Assembly (NCBI RefSeq): GCF_008933955.1
Contig: NZ_WBXO01000003.1
Coordinates: 1 to 64,000, forward strand
Length of the DNA: 64,000 bases
Direction: 5' to 3'
From: Heliorestis acidaminivorans
GTDB taxonomy: Bacteria; Bacillota; Desulfitobacteriia; Heliobacteriales; Heliobacteriaceae
Numbering within the stretch: position 1 is the stretch's first letter; the number at the start of each line of letters is the position of its first letter. The notes below the pieces were generated by a model. That model did no database searches, was not told the DNA's origin, and was given only the letters and a program-made list of their open reading frames with translations. Of the stretch, positions 29,542-38,735 are shown in pieces. The position numbers and the translations under genes were made by a program.

Positions 29542-31545
29542 CTATATATCTAATTCACCTTTATGATCATTAGGTAATCTAAATGATACAGTTGTTCCTT
29601 CATTCTCCACACTAGTTACCCAAATAGTTCCTCCCATCAATTCAACGAGGTATTTACTAATTGTCAAGCCTAGTCCAATACCACCATACTTTCGTTCTAG
29701 GGAGCTATCACTTTGTACAAAAGGCAAAAATAATTTTTCTAGTATAGTTTTTGTCATGCCTACGCCTTTATCAGCAACATCAAAACGCAACCATTCCTGA
29801 TTACCTTCTTGTTCTATAGTCACTCTTAATAGTATTTCTCCTTTGTCTGTGAATTTGATGGCGTTATCTAATAAGTAATCTAAAATCTGTCTTAGCCGTA
29901 AAGGATCGCCACACCAATAACCTTTAATAGCTGGATCAACCTTCTTGATCAGCGTTAAGCCTTTGTTAATGATGGCGTAGTTTTTCCGTTCCGTTAATTC
30001 TTGTAAAAAAGTGTGCATGTCAAATAAAACTGGTTTTAAGCTTTTATTTCCTGCCTTGATATCACTAAAGGTTAATAAAGCTTCTATGATTTTCAAGAGA
30101 TCTTGAGCAGATTTTTGCACTGTTGAACTAAACATTTGTTGTTCATCGTCTAGCTCCGTCTCTATTAAGAGCTCATTCATACCTAGAATGCCGTTAAGTG
30201 GTGTCCGTAATTCATGACTAATAATTGAAACAAATTCGCTTTTGATACGTTCTGCTTCTACAGCCTCTTCCTTAGCTTTAAGCAGTGCTTTTTCATCTGC
30301 TCTTCTTTGACTAATATCTTCTTTGACAGCAACAAAGTTAACAATATGGCCTTGATCATCTGTAACAGGCGTAATTGTCATTTCTTCTACGTATAAGCTC
30401 CCTCCTTTACGTTTGTTAATTGTTTCTCCTTTCCATACCTTTCCTAATAATATGGTCGACCACATCGTTTCATAAAAGCTATGACTATGGTGACCTGATT
30501 TCCATAGCGAAGGAGTTTTCCCGCGGATCTCTTGTGCTGTAAAGCCAGTTAAGTCTTCCAAAGCTTTATTATTCCAAGAGATAACACCCCTAGAGTCTGT
30601 AATTAATATTGCATTAGCTGTAGATTCAACAGCAGTTGTTAAGAGATTTATCTCTTGTCGCCGCACTGCACCAGCTAAGGCAATGGAAACTTGTTCGGCA
30701 CATCTTTTGAACGCTGCTACTTGTCTTGCTTGTAATAGTTCATAAGTACCAGCGTATAGCGCAAGGTATCCCTGCACACCTTTTTTGGTCTTTAATGGAA
30801 CAATTACACAAAAACGCACTTCTTCAAGAACTTTTTCTTCTTCTTGAAGCTGAAAGTGTGAGTCCGTAATAAGTAAACCTTCCATACGCATGTTCAGTGC
30901 TTCTACAATATTTTCAGCCAGAAAAGGTTGAGACCTCCTATAGACTTCATCACTGTGTAAGCGTAAGGAGAGAAGTTGATCACCTAGTTCGCCAGCATAA
31001 GCTTCGATGGAAACAGTTTCATCTTGATTTTTAATGCCAACCCAAACTAAAGGCAACTCAAATATTTGTACCATTCTTTCACAAACAAACTTTAGGATTT
31101 TATCTAAAGGTTGCCATTCGAGGACTTGAAAAGAAATATCACTGAGTAGTCGTTCTCCTTCTTCTGCTTTTTGAAGTCTTCTTTTTTCTTGAATTCTTTC
31201 AGTTAAACGAAAGATACTTCTTCTGACTGCTTTTTCGGTAAGTGGTTTGAGAATAAAGTCAATAGGCTTAATTTCATAAGCTCGCAGAGAGTTCTCAGAG
31301 TACCCTGTGACAATTACAACTTCTATATCTTTACCTACGAGGAGGGTTCTAGCTATATCTATCCCGTCTTTACCATCAAATTCTACATCTAAAAAAATAG
31401 CATCTAACTCTTCAAGAGCAATTATTTCAATTAGTTCACTTTGATCTCTTGCCGTACCTATCACTTCTACGCCAGAGATATCATTGATTAGTAATTTGAG
31501 TCGCTCAATTGCACCTAGATCATCATCTACAATTGCTACACGCAC
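29542..31545 (-). CDS. REC-GAF-PAS hybrid histidine kinase
   Basis: This soluble sensor kinase of 667 aa has, in order: a receiver domain (residues 1-~120, acidic D7-D9, phospho-acceptor D53 in FLDVEFDG, Lys in LKPL), a GAF-like domain (~145-300), a PAS domain (~310-420), a HisKA dimer domain with the phospho-His in SHELRTPLNG, and an HATPase_c domain with DKGVGM and GIGLGLTI. The receiver comes first, the reverse of most hybrid kinases, so it may be an input module phosphorylated by another kinase. The GTG start follows GGGGGGAT. It probably shares a transcript with the chemoreceptor downstream. Confidence 0.9.
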   Translation of the reverse strand: MRVAIVDDDLGAIERLKLLINDISGVEVIGTARDQSELIEIIALEELDAIFLDVEFDGKDGIDIARTLLVGKDIEVVIVTGYSENSLRAYEIKPIDFILKPLTEKAVRRSIFRLTERIQEKRRLQKAEEGERLLSDISFQVLEWQPLDKILKFVCERMVQIFELPLVWVGIKNQDETVSIEAYAGELGDQLLSLRLHSDEVYRRSQPFLAENIVEALNMRMEGLLITDSHFQLQEEEKVLEEVRFCVIVPLKTKKGVQGYLALYAGTYELLQARQVAAFKRCAEQVSIALAGAVRRQEINLLTTAVESTANAILITDSRGVISWNNKALEDLTGFTAQEIRGKTPSLWKSGHHSHSFYETMWSTILLGKVWKGETINKRKGGSLYVEEMTITPVTDDQGHIVNFVAVKEDISQRRADEKALLKAKEEAVEAERIKSEFVSIISHELRTPLNGILGMNELLIETELDDEQQMFSSTVQKSAQDLLKIIEALLTFSDIKAGNKSLKPVLFDMHTFLQELTERKNYAIINKGLTLIKKVDPAIKGYWCGDPLRLRQILDYLLDNAIKFTDKGEILLRVTIEQEGNQEWLRFDVADKGVGMTKTILEKLFLPFVQSDSSLERKYGGIGLGLTISKYLVELMGGTIWVTSVENEGTTVSFRLPNDHKGELDI

Positions 31546-31629
31546 ATATATCCCCCCACACTCGGACCAAGTAAGATTGCTATTTTATATCAATGTTTCT
31601 CTTGAGATAAGGTGCTCTTTTAGGTCATT

Positions 31630-32022
31630 TCAAGCTTGATTTGCTCCCTTACTTCGCATTTCTTTCATTTGATATTTTGCGACATAACGAGCTATTATAT
31701 TTTTATCATTTTCCAGAATATTTGAAAATTGAACACCAAGCTTATAAGAGTGCGATGTTTCTGTTTTTAATTTTTCAACGTGACAAACAAGCATATTGCA
31801 TAAAATATTGTTTGTATCTAAGTTGAATTCTAACCACAGTTGTTCTCCAGACTTTCTTTCTTCTTTGGTTATAATACTTGCACCACCTAATGAAAGGTTT
31901 GCAATCAAACAATCATGCCAATCCCATTCATCCATTTGACTTATGTCTAGTTGCGGAGTGTAAATAGCAGATAACAAAAAATCAATACGGTAAAAGTTGC
32001 GACGACACTTCATTCTCATCAC
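31630..32022 (-). CDS. PilZ-domain protein, c-di-GMP effector candidate
   Basis: This 130-aa protein has both PilZ ligand motifs: an Arg-rich CRRNFYR at the N-terminus (R-x-x-x-R) and NLSLGG (D/N-x-S-x-x-G). PilZ domains bind cyclic di-GMP and control motility or surface behaviour. The start is uncertain: GTG 32022, ATG 32019 and ATG 32013 are all close together with weak ribosome binding. It precedes the hybrid kinase and chemoreceptor genes on the same strand. Confidence 0.8.
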   Translation of the reverse strand: MMRMKCRRNFYRIDFLLSAIYTPQLDISQMDEWDWHDCLIANLSLGGASIITKEERKSGEQLWLEFNLDTNNILCNMLVCHVEKLKTETSHSYKLGVQFSNILENDKNIIARYVAKYQMKEMRSKGANQA

Positions 32023-32445
32023 CCATTCTGCAAATATGTAAGATCAATTATTTCTATAAACTTTTATAATTATCTCTATTCTAATTTATAAAAGTTATTA
32101 GGCTTATATGGTATTGTAATAGTTCTCTCTTTTCTTTTGAGCTACATAACATAACCTCTCTACAACCATTGCGTTACTATAATTAATAAATATTTCTACA
32201 GCTTATTACAATGTCCTTCCTTTTTTCTTTTTTTTTGGAATTTCACTATGAAGCTTTACTTTATTTTTCTCAGTCCTGTCGAAAGCCCTTATTTAGAGTC
32301 TTTTACAGATGAATCGCTTCCTCCTTTGCCAGAACCAGAAAACCCCGGCTTTATACTACACAGGAAGATCGTAATCCACCTCAACAAGAATTCTACAGTA
32401 AGTCGCTGTCAATATTTCTCTAATTTAGTTAGTTTTATGTATATA
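32023..32445. other. AT-rich intergenic stretch without a convincing gene
   Basis: A plus-strand frame from 32248 (103 codons) has a proline-rich stretch near its start but lacks a good ribosome binding site and runs into a terminator. I see no RNA gene or repeat. Confidence 0.45.
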
Positions 32446-32483
32446 AAAAGGCGAAAGATAAGTTTCTTATCTCTCGCCTTTTA
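32446..32483 (-). terminator. Terminator downstream of the abrB-like gene
   Basis: A 17-bp inverted repeat with one mismatch (32446-32462 with 32466-32482), with A and T runs at its ends, lies about 75 bp after the stop codon. Confidence 0.75.
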
Positions 32484-32555
32484 TGTTCGGAATATTAATT
32501 TTAACACTCCTATGGCTGTAAAAAATATTGCAATAACCTATGTTCAGATGGGTCA

Positions 32556-32816
32556 TTAACCTGCTACGGAAGTAGCATTCTGCCCCATGGAAATAGCACA
32601 TTCATTACATACTACTTTGCCTCGGAAATTCTGCACATCTACAGCACTCCCACAGAAAACACAAGCTGGCTCATATTTCTTGAGGATTATCTTTTCGTTG
32701 TCAACGTAGATCTCCAAGGAATCTTTCTCATCAATGCCCATTGTGCGGCGTAACTCGATAGGTATTACAACCCGACCTAGCTCGTCCACTTTTCGTACAA
32801 TACCTGTTGATTTCAT
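32556..32816 (-). CDS. AbrB/SpoVT-type transition-state regulator with a C-terminal zinc ribbon
   Basis: This 86-aa DNA-binding protein starts with a swapped-hairpin AbrB domain (STGIVRKVDELGRVVIPIEL, residues ~3-22) and ends with two Cys pairs, CVFC and CNEC, suggesting a zinc site. AbrB represses post-exponential genes; clostridial versions often carry this Cys tail. I chose ATG 32816 after GGGGGAT; a longer frame to 32849 has no site. Its promoter region holds two Spo0A-box-like repeats, fitting control by Spo0A as for B. subtilis abrB. Confidence 0.9.
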   Translation of the reverse strand: MKSTGIVRKVDELGRVVIPIELRRTMGIDEKDSLEIYVDNEKIILKKYEPACVFCGSAVDVQNFRGKVVCNECAISMGQNATSVAG

Positions 32817-32851
32817 AATGTATAAATCCCCCTTAATATAATTCATCAAGA

Positions 32852-32868
32852 TTCGACACCGTTTGACA
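32852..32868 (-). promoter_or_regulatory. Two Spo0A-box-like direct repeats at the abrB-type promoter
   Basis: The plus strand has TTCGACA (32852-32858) and TTTGACA (32862-32868), exactly 10 bp apart. On the coding strand they read TGTCAAA and TGTCGAA. They sit at about +1 to +16 from the predicted start, the kind of position used by Spo0A to repress abrB. Confidence 0.55.
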
Positions 32869-32873
32869 CCCTT

Positions 32874-32902
32874 ATAATACCATTCAAGTTAATATAAGTC
32901 TA
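32874..32902 (-). promoter_or_regulatory. Promoter of the abrB-like gene
   Basis: On the minus strand a TAGACT -35 (32897-32902) and a TATTAT -10 (32874-32879) have a 17-bp spacer. Confidence 0.55.
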
Positions 32903-33060
32903 GCCCCTTTTTATATAAAATTTAAAGGATAGAAGATAATACCTTTTATAGCAGTTGCAATTTCATTTGTCATCTTTTGCACATTATTTGTTAATCTTTC
33001 TTCTCTATAAGAACAGGAGATAAAAAGCTTAGGTATATGGGCAGAGAGAAAAGTTTTTGA

Positions 33061-33111
33061 AAAAAACAATAGCCTTCCTGTACCAGAAAAAGGTATCTGA
33101 TGCAGGAAGGC
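33061..33111 (-). terminator. Terminator of speE
   Basis: A 9-bp stem (33072-33080 with 33103-33111), followed by a T-rich run on the minus strand, lies about 50 bp after the speE stop. The rest of 32903-33159 shows nothing else I recognise. Confidence 0.65.
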
Positions 33112-33159
33112 CTAAGAAGACTAAAACGATTCTATTTGAAAAACTAGACATGATTGTAG

Positions 33160-34038
33160 TTATATTTGCTTTCTAGATTGTGCTGATAAAACTTTTGACT
33201 CCGTTGATTCTTGAAGAACTTCTTGAATAAAAGGTGGTAGTGCAAAAGAGGCTCGATGAATCTCTGGTGTGTAGTATCGTGTCTGTCCGTCAAGGTATGA
33301 AACGTCGCGAAGTTCAAGGGGATCTATTCCTTTTGAGCCGTAGATTAGGCTATAAGGCCCTGTACTGTACGTCGGAATTGAGGCCATATAATAGCTGGTA
33401 TTCTGGAATAATTTTTTTACCCTTTTATAGACTGTTTTTAACTTTTCTAATTCAAAAAGAGGCGAGCCGATCTGGGCCGTAAATATTCCTTTGTCTTTTA
33501 ATCCTGCTTCTACAAGCTCATAGAACTTACTTGAAAATAGCGGTGCTGCAGGTCCAGAGGGATCACTGGAGTCTACTAGAATAACATCAAATTGATTTTT
33601 GTGCTTGGCAATAAAATCAAAGCCGTCTTCAATAACAACATTTACTTTAGGGTGTTCTAAAGAGCGACTAAACTCAGGTAAATATTTCTTCGATAGAGCT
33701 ACTACACGCTCATCAATTTCGACAAGGGTAATCTTTTCTACCATAGGATGTTTGAGCACTTCTTTGATCATGCCACCGTCACCGCCACCGATGATCAGTA
33801 CCTGTTGTGGATGAGGGTGACTGGCCAAACAGATATGGGCCATCAATTCATGGTAGATGAAAGCATCCTGAACAGTGATTTGCATAGCACCATCTAAAAT
33901 TAGACAACGTCCAAATTGCACTGTCTCTGCTACCGTAATCTCTTGATAAGCACTAGTCTCCTGATGTAGTATTGACTTTATTTTCCACTGGAGATTGTAA
34001 CCTTCCGTGTGTTCTTCTGTAAACGTCTTAATGCTCAT
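33160..34038 (-). CDS. speE: Spermidine synthase (polyamine aminopropyltransferase)
   Basis: This enzyme transfers an aminopropyl group from decarboxylated SAM to putrescine. The 292-aa protein has the GGGDGG nucleotide motif, VEIDERVV with the acidic ribose-binding residue, DGFDFI, and DVILVDSSDPSGPA with catalytic Asp residues. The ATG follows AGAGGAG. The gene is monocistronic; speD or other polyamine genes are not nearby. Confidence 0.95.
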   Translation of the reverse strand: MSIKTFTEEHTEGYNLQWKIKSILHQETSAYQEITVAETVQFGRCLILDGAMQITVQDAFIYHELMAHICLASHPHPQQVLIIGGGDGGMIKEVLKHPMVEKITLVEIDERVVALSKKYLPEFSRSLEHPKVNVVIEDGFDFIAKHKNQFDVILVDSSDPSGPAAPLFSSKFYELVEAGLKDKGIFTAQIGSPLFELEKLKTVYKRVKKLFQNTSYYMASIPTYSTGPYSLIYGSKGIDPLELRDVSYLDGQTRYYTPEIHRASFALPPFIQEVLQESTESKVLSAQSRKQI

Positions 34039-34246
34039 TCTCTACTCCTCTTCTATTTATTAGGGTACTTTTATTTATAGTTCATCTGTTTTTTCTCTCT
34101 GAACTTCTTTGTTTATTAATATTGTTTTCAGTAATACTTTGATACTCTCCATCAACTCACTAGTTTACATAAAAAAAAGGGGCTCTTCAAATCTCAAATT
34201 ACTATTGTATGCTGTGAATACTGCCGAAAATGCTTGTTCTAGATAG

Positions 34247-34292
34247 AAAAAAACAAAAAAACCAGAGCTTTTGCCATAATGGTTGCTCTGGT
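34247..34292 (-). terminator. Terminator of the 34329-34700 gene
   Basis: A hairpin (34261-34268 with 34285-34292) is followed on the minus strand by a long T-rich run (34247-34260). Confidence 0.7.
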
Positions 34293-34328
34293 TCAGGTAT
34301 AACTTAAGAATAGAAATATTTCGGCTCT

Positions 34329-34700
34329 TTACCAGTCTCCGCTAACAGATACATAAGTGTCTTTAATATCATAAATAACATCAAGAACTGTGCCTACCGA
34401 ACCTTCAAAGTGCATGTCGTAGTAAAGGCTTTTTTTCAAAGAGTCGTACAAATCTTGAAACTCTTCAAAGTCACTAACAACTAGCGAACCGTTAAAGGTA
34501 AGCTTGTTGATTGCATCAGTATCAATTTCTAGTGTATCTCCTGAAGTAAGCGTGATTTTGATAGTGCTTTCACTGTTTTCTTTACTTTGAATCACTGCTT
34601 CTCTGTAGCGGTTATCGCTAGTAATTAACTTATTAATCGCTTTACCCGACTCTTGTAATCTTGTAAGCATATAGTCGAGCATTTGACCGTATTGATTCAT
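34329..34700 (-). CDS. Hypothetical protein, unknown family
   Basis: I do not recognise this 123-aa protein. It is acidic and probably cytoplasmic, with no signal or membrane segment. The N-terminal 30 residues look helical; a middle part alternates strands (IKITLTSGDTLEIDTD) and an acidic helical segment follows (FEEFQDLYDSLKKSL). The start follows a GGGGGG run. It has its own terminator and lies between speE and a chemoreceptor gene on the same strand. Codon use and ribosome binding site suggest a real gene. Confidence 0.65.
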   Translation of the reverse strand: MNQYGQMLDYMLTRLQESGKAINKLITSDNRYREAVIQSKENSESTIKITLTSGDTLEIDTDAINKLTFNGSLVVSDFEEFQDLYDSLKKSLYYDMHFEGSVGTVLDVIYDIKDTYVSVSGDW

Positions 34701-34859
34701 TTACTAAGTGCCCCCCTTTTTAATCAATAGCCATATTCTACCTATACATTCTTTATTCAGTCAACTACTTTTGAATAACTTTAACATTCTCTTTTAGGTA
34801 AATTAATTTTATGGGGGGCGGCTTATATGCGCCCATCATTAACTTGGTAGACCTAAATC

Positions 34860-36122
34860 TTAAACTTTCATTTGTTTCAATAGAGCATTCATTGTCTCTG
34901 CCCTTTGGACTAAGTTATCACTGGCCGTAGCTATTTCCTGCATAGACACCCTTTGTTCTTCTACAGAGGAAGATGCTTCTTCTATATTTGCAGAATTTTC
35001 TTCTGCGATCGCTGTAAGATTTGCTAAGACTTCTATGATTTGATCTTTTTTCTTGTCCATTTCTTGACCTGTCTTTTCAATTGTCTCAGACATTTCCCTG
35101 ACTTTAGTAATTGCACCAGCCATACCGGCAAACTTTTTCTCTGTTATATCAATACTTTCATTTTGCTCTTCCACAAGGTGGGAAGCCGCTTCAATTACTT
35201 GTACTGCTTTTTGAGATTCTTTGATTAGCTCAGCCAAAACTTTTTCAATTTCTCTAGAGAATAGATTTGATTGATCGGCTAGCTTACGAATTTCTTCAGC
35301 CACTACAGTAAAACCACGACCAGCTTCACCTGCTCGAGCCGCTTCAATAGCGGCATTTAAGGCTAATAAGTTCGTTTGTTCTGCAATATTTCCTATCATC
35401 TGACTAGCTTCAGCTATTTTCTGTGCATTTGCATTATTCTTTTCTATTACTTTATATACCTGTACTGTCGATTGGTTGGCTTCCTCAGCTTTTTTTACCA
35501 GTTCATGAAAAGCTTCTTCGCCTTGGTTTTTGATGCGCATCATGTTATTAGCAAAACGGCTTAGTCTTGCCACAAGCTTTTGTTCTTGTTCAATTAATTC
35601 ACCAAAATCTGTTACAATTTGTGCTCCCTGTTCTGTGTCCTTGGCTTGTTCATGTATGCTACCGGAGATTTCCTCAATCGTTCTAGCGCTCTGCCCTACA
35701 GTGGTCGTCATATGCTGGAACTTTGCTGTCATTTCTTCAGCTGATGAAGCTAGTTGTTCTGCTGACTTACTAACTTTATCAGCTAATTCGTGAAAGCTAT
35801 CTTGCATGGCTATAACAGCCTGCGCTAGCCTTCCAATCTCGTCTTCTCGTTTTATGTACTGCTTAGCTACCTCTTGGCCCTGTAAACTAAAATCACGGTG
35901 AGTAACTTTCTCCATAGCCTCTGTCAGATCGCTAATTGCTTTCGTTAAGTTACCAAGCATAATGTAAAGAGAAGTTGCTACTAGAGCTATGGCAGAAAAA
36001 GAAAGCACTATATATAGTCCCACGTTTGGATTAGCTTGGCTAAGCATTACAAAATAGATAATCGAAAAAATTACTGTTAAAAGTGCTACCATCATTAGGA
36101 CAAGCTTCATTCGCAAGTTCAT
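34860..36122 (-). CDS. Transmembrane methyl-accepting chemotaxis protein, two-helix type
   Basis: This 420-aa protein begins with two membrane helices (residues ~7-28 and ~36-57) joined by a very short loop. A HAMP-like linker follows, then an MCP signalling domain with [21 protein letters not shown] at the tip. With no external ligand domain it is like the receptor at 28102-29502, though the two differ clearly in sequence. The ATG follows GAAGGAGAG. It is divergent from recQ. Confidence 0.88.
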   Translation of the reverse strand: MNLRMKLVLMMVALLTVIFSIIYFVMLSQANPNVGLYIVLSFSAIALVATSLYIMLGNLTKAISDLTEAMEKVTHRDFSLQGQEVAKQYIKREDEIGRLAQAVIAMQDSFHELADKVSKSAEQLASSAEEMTAKFQHMTTTVGQSARTIEEISGSIHEQAKDTEQGAQIVTDFGELIEQEQKLVARLSRFANNMMRIKNQGEEAFHELVKKAEEANQSTVQVYKVIEKNNANAQKIAEASQMIGNIAEQTNLLALNAAIEAARAGEAGRGFTVVAEEIRKLADQSNLFSREIEKVLAELIKESQKAVQVIEAASHLVEEQNESIDITEKKFAGMAGAITKVREMSETIEKTGQEMDKKKDQIIEVLANLTAIAEENSANIEEASSSVEEQRVSMQEIATASDNLVQRAETMNALLKQMKV

Positions 36123-36402
36123 AAAGAGCTCTCCTTCACTGAATATTGTGAATAATTGCTACCTCGCCCTTCTTCTCACAATTTATATATAAAAGATACT
36201 TATTTATTATACTTTTTTCTTTCCTTCTTTTCCATCTTTCTTTCTATACTTTCTTTTATTCTTTGAAATTAGACTTTTGATCAATTCAAGTAGTAGGGCG
36301 ATAAAGGGAAGGATATTCACGAGATACGAAGAAATTTTATTAAAAAGATTAACTTTATCATCTTGCGTGGCATTAGGTACGAGGAGTCAAGGAGTGGTTT
36401 GT

Positions 36403-38217
36403 GTGCAGGAGCCTGGTTATCAGCAACACTGTAATTCTATAATTGAGCAGGCTGAAGTTGTTTTACATAAATATTACGGTTACTCATCTTTTCGTTCAGG
36501 TCAGGTTCAATTAATTAAGCAAATTCTCCATGGACAGGATGCTCTGGGCATAATGCCTACTGGTGGGGGCAAATCTATTTGCTATCAAGTTCCGGCACTT
36601 ATGTTACAAGGACTGACAATCGTAATTTCTCCCCTCATCTCGTTAATGAAAGATCAAGTAGACAACTTGAATAACTTAGGTATTTCTGCAACTTATATTA
36701 ATAGTTCTCTTACTTGGAAAGAGGTACAAGAGCGAATCTATAAAGCATCACGAGGCTGGTACAGACTAATTTATGTAGCGCCAGAGCGTTTAGAAGTAGC
36801 CTCCTTCCAAGCTTTACTTCGTAATCTGCCTGTATGTCAAATTGCTGTGGACGAAGCTCATTGTGTTTCTCAGTGGGGTCATGATTTTCGTCCAAGTTAC
36901 CGATCAATTGCTCCTATGATTGCCCAGTTAGCTTATCGCCCTATTGTCACAGCTTTTACTGCTACAGCAACAACAGAAGTAATTCATGACATTATTCATC
37001 TACTCGGCCTGAGAAATGTGACACCTTCTGTAGCTGGTTTTGATCGTGAGAATTTAAGCTTTACCGTTTTGCGCGGTGAAAACCGTAGAGATTTTATTTT
37101 TCGCTATCTTTCTGATCATATCAATGAATCAGGGATTATTTATGGCGCTACACGTAAAGAAGTAGATGCTCTTTATGATTTTTTGTTAGCCAAGGGTTTT
37201 TCTGTGGGGCGCTATCATGCTGGTCTCTGTGACGAAGAGCGCAGTCGTAACCAGGAATTATTTTTGTATGATGATCTAAAAGTTATGGTGGCCAGCAATG
37301 CTTTTGGCATGGGTATTGACAAGTCTAACGTTCGCTTTGTAATTCATCACAACATGCCCAAGAATATGGAGGCTTATTACCAAGAAGCTGGGCGAGCTGG
37401 TCGCGATGGTGAGCCTAGTGAATGCATTCTTCTGTTTAGCCCGCAAGATATTGTAGTTCAGAAGTTTTTGATTGAACAAGGTCAGATGACGGAAGAACGG
37501 AAAAGCTACGAATACAAAAAGTTACAAGCTATGATTGATTATTGTTATACAGCCCAATGTCTTCGTCAGACTATATTGCGTTATTTCGGAGAAGAGTCCT
37601 CCTTAGACTGTGCTAATTGTAGTAATTGCCTTGATGATCGAGAATCGGTAGACGTAACTATTGAGGCACAGAAAATTTTCTCTTGCGTAAAACGCATGGG
37701 AGAGCGTTTTGGTACTTCCATGGTTGCCGCTGTTCTAAAAGGCTCTAAAAACAAGCGCGTTCTCCAGTTTAAGTTTGATCAGCTTTCTACTTACAATATT
37801 ATGAAGGAATACAAAGAAAAAGAGATTGTTGATCTGATCAATCTCTTTTGTGCCGAAGGTTATTTGGCTATGTCGGAAGGGCAGTATCCTGTTCTTAAGT
37901 TAACGGCTCGAGCTTATGCTGTCTTAAAAGGACAAGAAAAAGTTTTTCATAAAGTTCTTAAGCCCTTAGTCAAGAAGCTAGAGGAAGATTCCAGCCTTTT
38001 TGAGGCCTTAAAAGCTTTGCGTAAAGAAATTTCTCAAAAAGAGCAAATCCCACCTTATATTATCTTTCATGATAGTACACTGCGAGAGATGGCTGACTTG
38101 AAACCCCTTGATCGACAGTCTATGTTATCAATTAAAGGTGTAGGCGAAAACAAATACCGACTTTATGGAGATTTATTTCTTGCTTTGATTGAGGAGTTTA
38201 CCAAGCCTGATAAATAA
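36403..38217 (+). CDS. recQ: RecQ-family ATP-dependent DNA helicase
   Basis: This is a 3'-5' DNA helicase for recombination and fork repair. The 604-aa protein has motif 0/I (FRSGQ; GIMPTGGGKSICYQ), DEAH box VDEAHCVSQWGHDFR, the helicase C domain with the GRAGRDG motif, a Zn-binding Cys cluster (CLRQ...CANCSNC), a winged-helix RQC domain and a C-terminal HRDC domain. I chose the GTG at 36403 because AAGGAG lies 8 bp upstream; the frame open to 36277 adds 42 residues of no family likeness. Confidence 0.95.
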   Translation: MQEPGYQQHCNSIIEQAEVVLHKYYGYSSFRSGQVQLIKQILHGQDALGIMPTGGGKSICYQVPALMLQGLTIVISPLISLMKDQVDNLNNLGISATYINSSLTWKEVQERIYKASRGWYRLIYVAPERLEVASFQALLRNLPVCQIAVDEAHCVSQWGHDFRPSYRSIAPMIAQLAYRPIVTAFTATATTEVIHDIIHLLGLRNVTPSVAGFDRENLSFTVLRGENRRDFIFRYLSDHINESGIIYGATRKEVDALYDFLLAKGFSVGRYHAGLCDEERSRNQELFLYDDLKVMVASNAFGMGIDKSNVRFVIHHNMPKNMEAYYQEAGRAGRDGEPSECILLFSPQDIVVQKFLIEQGQMTEERKSYEYKKLQAMIDYCYTAQCLRQTILRYFGEESSLDCANCSNCLDDRESVDVTIEAQKIFSCVKRMGERFGTSMVAAVLKGSKNKRVLQFKFDQLSTYNIMKEYKEKEIVDLINLFCAEGYLAMSEGQYPVLKLTARAYAVLKGQEKVFHKVLKPLVKKLEEDSSLFEALKALRKEISQKEQIPPYIIFHDSTLREMADLKPLDRQSMLSIKGVGENKYRLYGDLFLALIEEFTKPDK

Positions 38218-38220
38218 TAA

Positions 38221-38266
38221 ATAGCCTTACCAGAACCTTTCTTCTGTGGTTCTAGGTAAGGCTATT
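38221..38266. terminator. Hairpin between recQ and the DUF4405 gene
   Basis: A long inverted repeat (38221-38237 with about 38250-38266) lies between convergent genes. The T-runs are weak on both sides, so termination strength is uncertain. Confidence 0.5.
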
Positions 38267-38309
38267 GCTATAGCTGGACCTAATTATTATATAGTTTGTT
38301 CAGTTAAAT

Positions 38310-38627
38310 CTATTTGAATAAGAGTTTCCACTCCTGATAGAACATCTTCAAGTTCAAAATAAAATGAACGAGTACGAGCAATACAATTAAAAAGCCTAGC
38401 CATATATGAAGTTCCATCATTAAGCCATAGGGCAGGCCCAGAAAAGTAAAGCTCCTAGCCATAGGTCCATGAGGGGCTATCCAGAGACCTATACCTGTTA
38501 CCGTTACGATAAGGCCTAGTAAAAAAAGACTAAGTGACGTTATTGCTTTAACTTTAAGGATACTTTGACTAGATTTTTTAGGAGATTGAAGGCCTTCTTC
38601 TCTCGCGTCCGAAGTGACTGTCGTCAT
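38310..38627 (-). CDS. DUF4405-type membrane protein, possible cytochrome b-like
   Basis: This 105-aa protein has two membrane helices. The segment VTGIGLWIAPHGP in the first, and ELHIWLGFLIVLLVLVHFILN in the second, give the His pattern typical of DUF4405 proteins, which are thought to bind haem like small cytochromes b. The ATG at 38627 follows GGAGTG; a GTG at 38639 is less likely. It lies downstream of the small exported protein and two-component genes on the same strand. Confidence 0.75.
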   Translation of the reverse strand: MTTVTSDAREEGLQSPKKSSQSILKVKAITSLSLFLLGLIVTVTGIGLWIAPHGPMARSFTFLGLPYGLMMELHIWLGFLIVLLVLVHFILNLKMFYQEWKLLFK

Positions 38628-38691
38628 CAAAATATTCACTCCAAAGGTTTATTGATACTATCTCTTTAATCTAAATAAGACCATAATTTGA

Positions 38692-38718
38692 CCGCTCACA
38701 GACTGAACTGTGAGCGGC
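38692..38718 (-). terminator. Hairpin downstream of the exported DUF2680-like gene
   Basis: A 10-bp stem (38692-38701 with 38709-38718) lies right after the stop codon. The T-run on the minus strand is poor, so it may be a weak terminator or a messenger-stabilising structure. Confidence 0.45.
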
Positions 38719-38735
38719 TATAGAGAGGGTGAAAG

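Noticed and set aside
32248-32559. 103-codon plus-strand frame with a Pro-rich stretch
   Set aside because: The ribosome binding site is weak, it runs through a terminator hairpin, and it overlaps the 3' end of abrB on the other strand.
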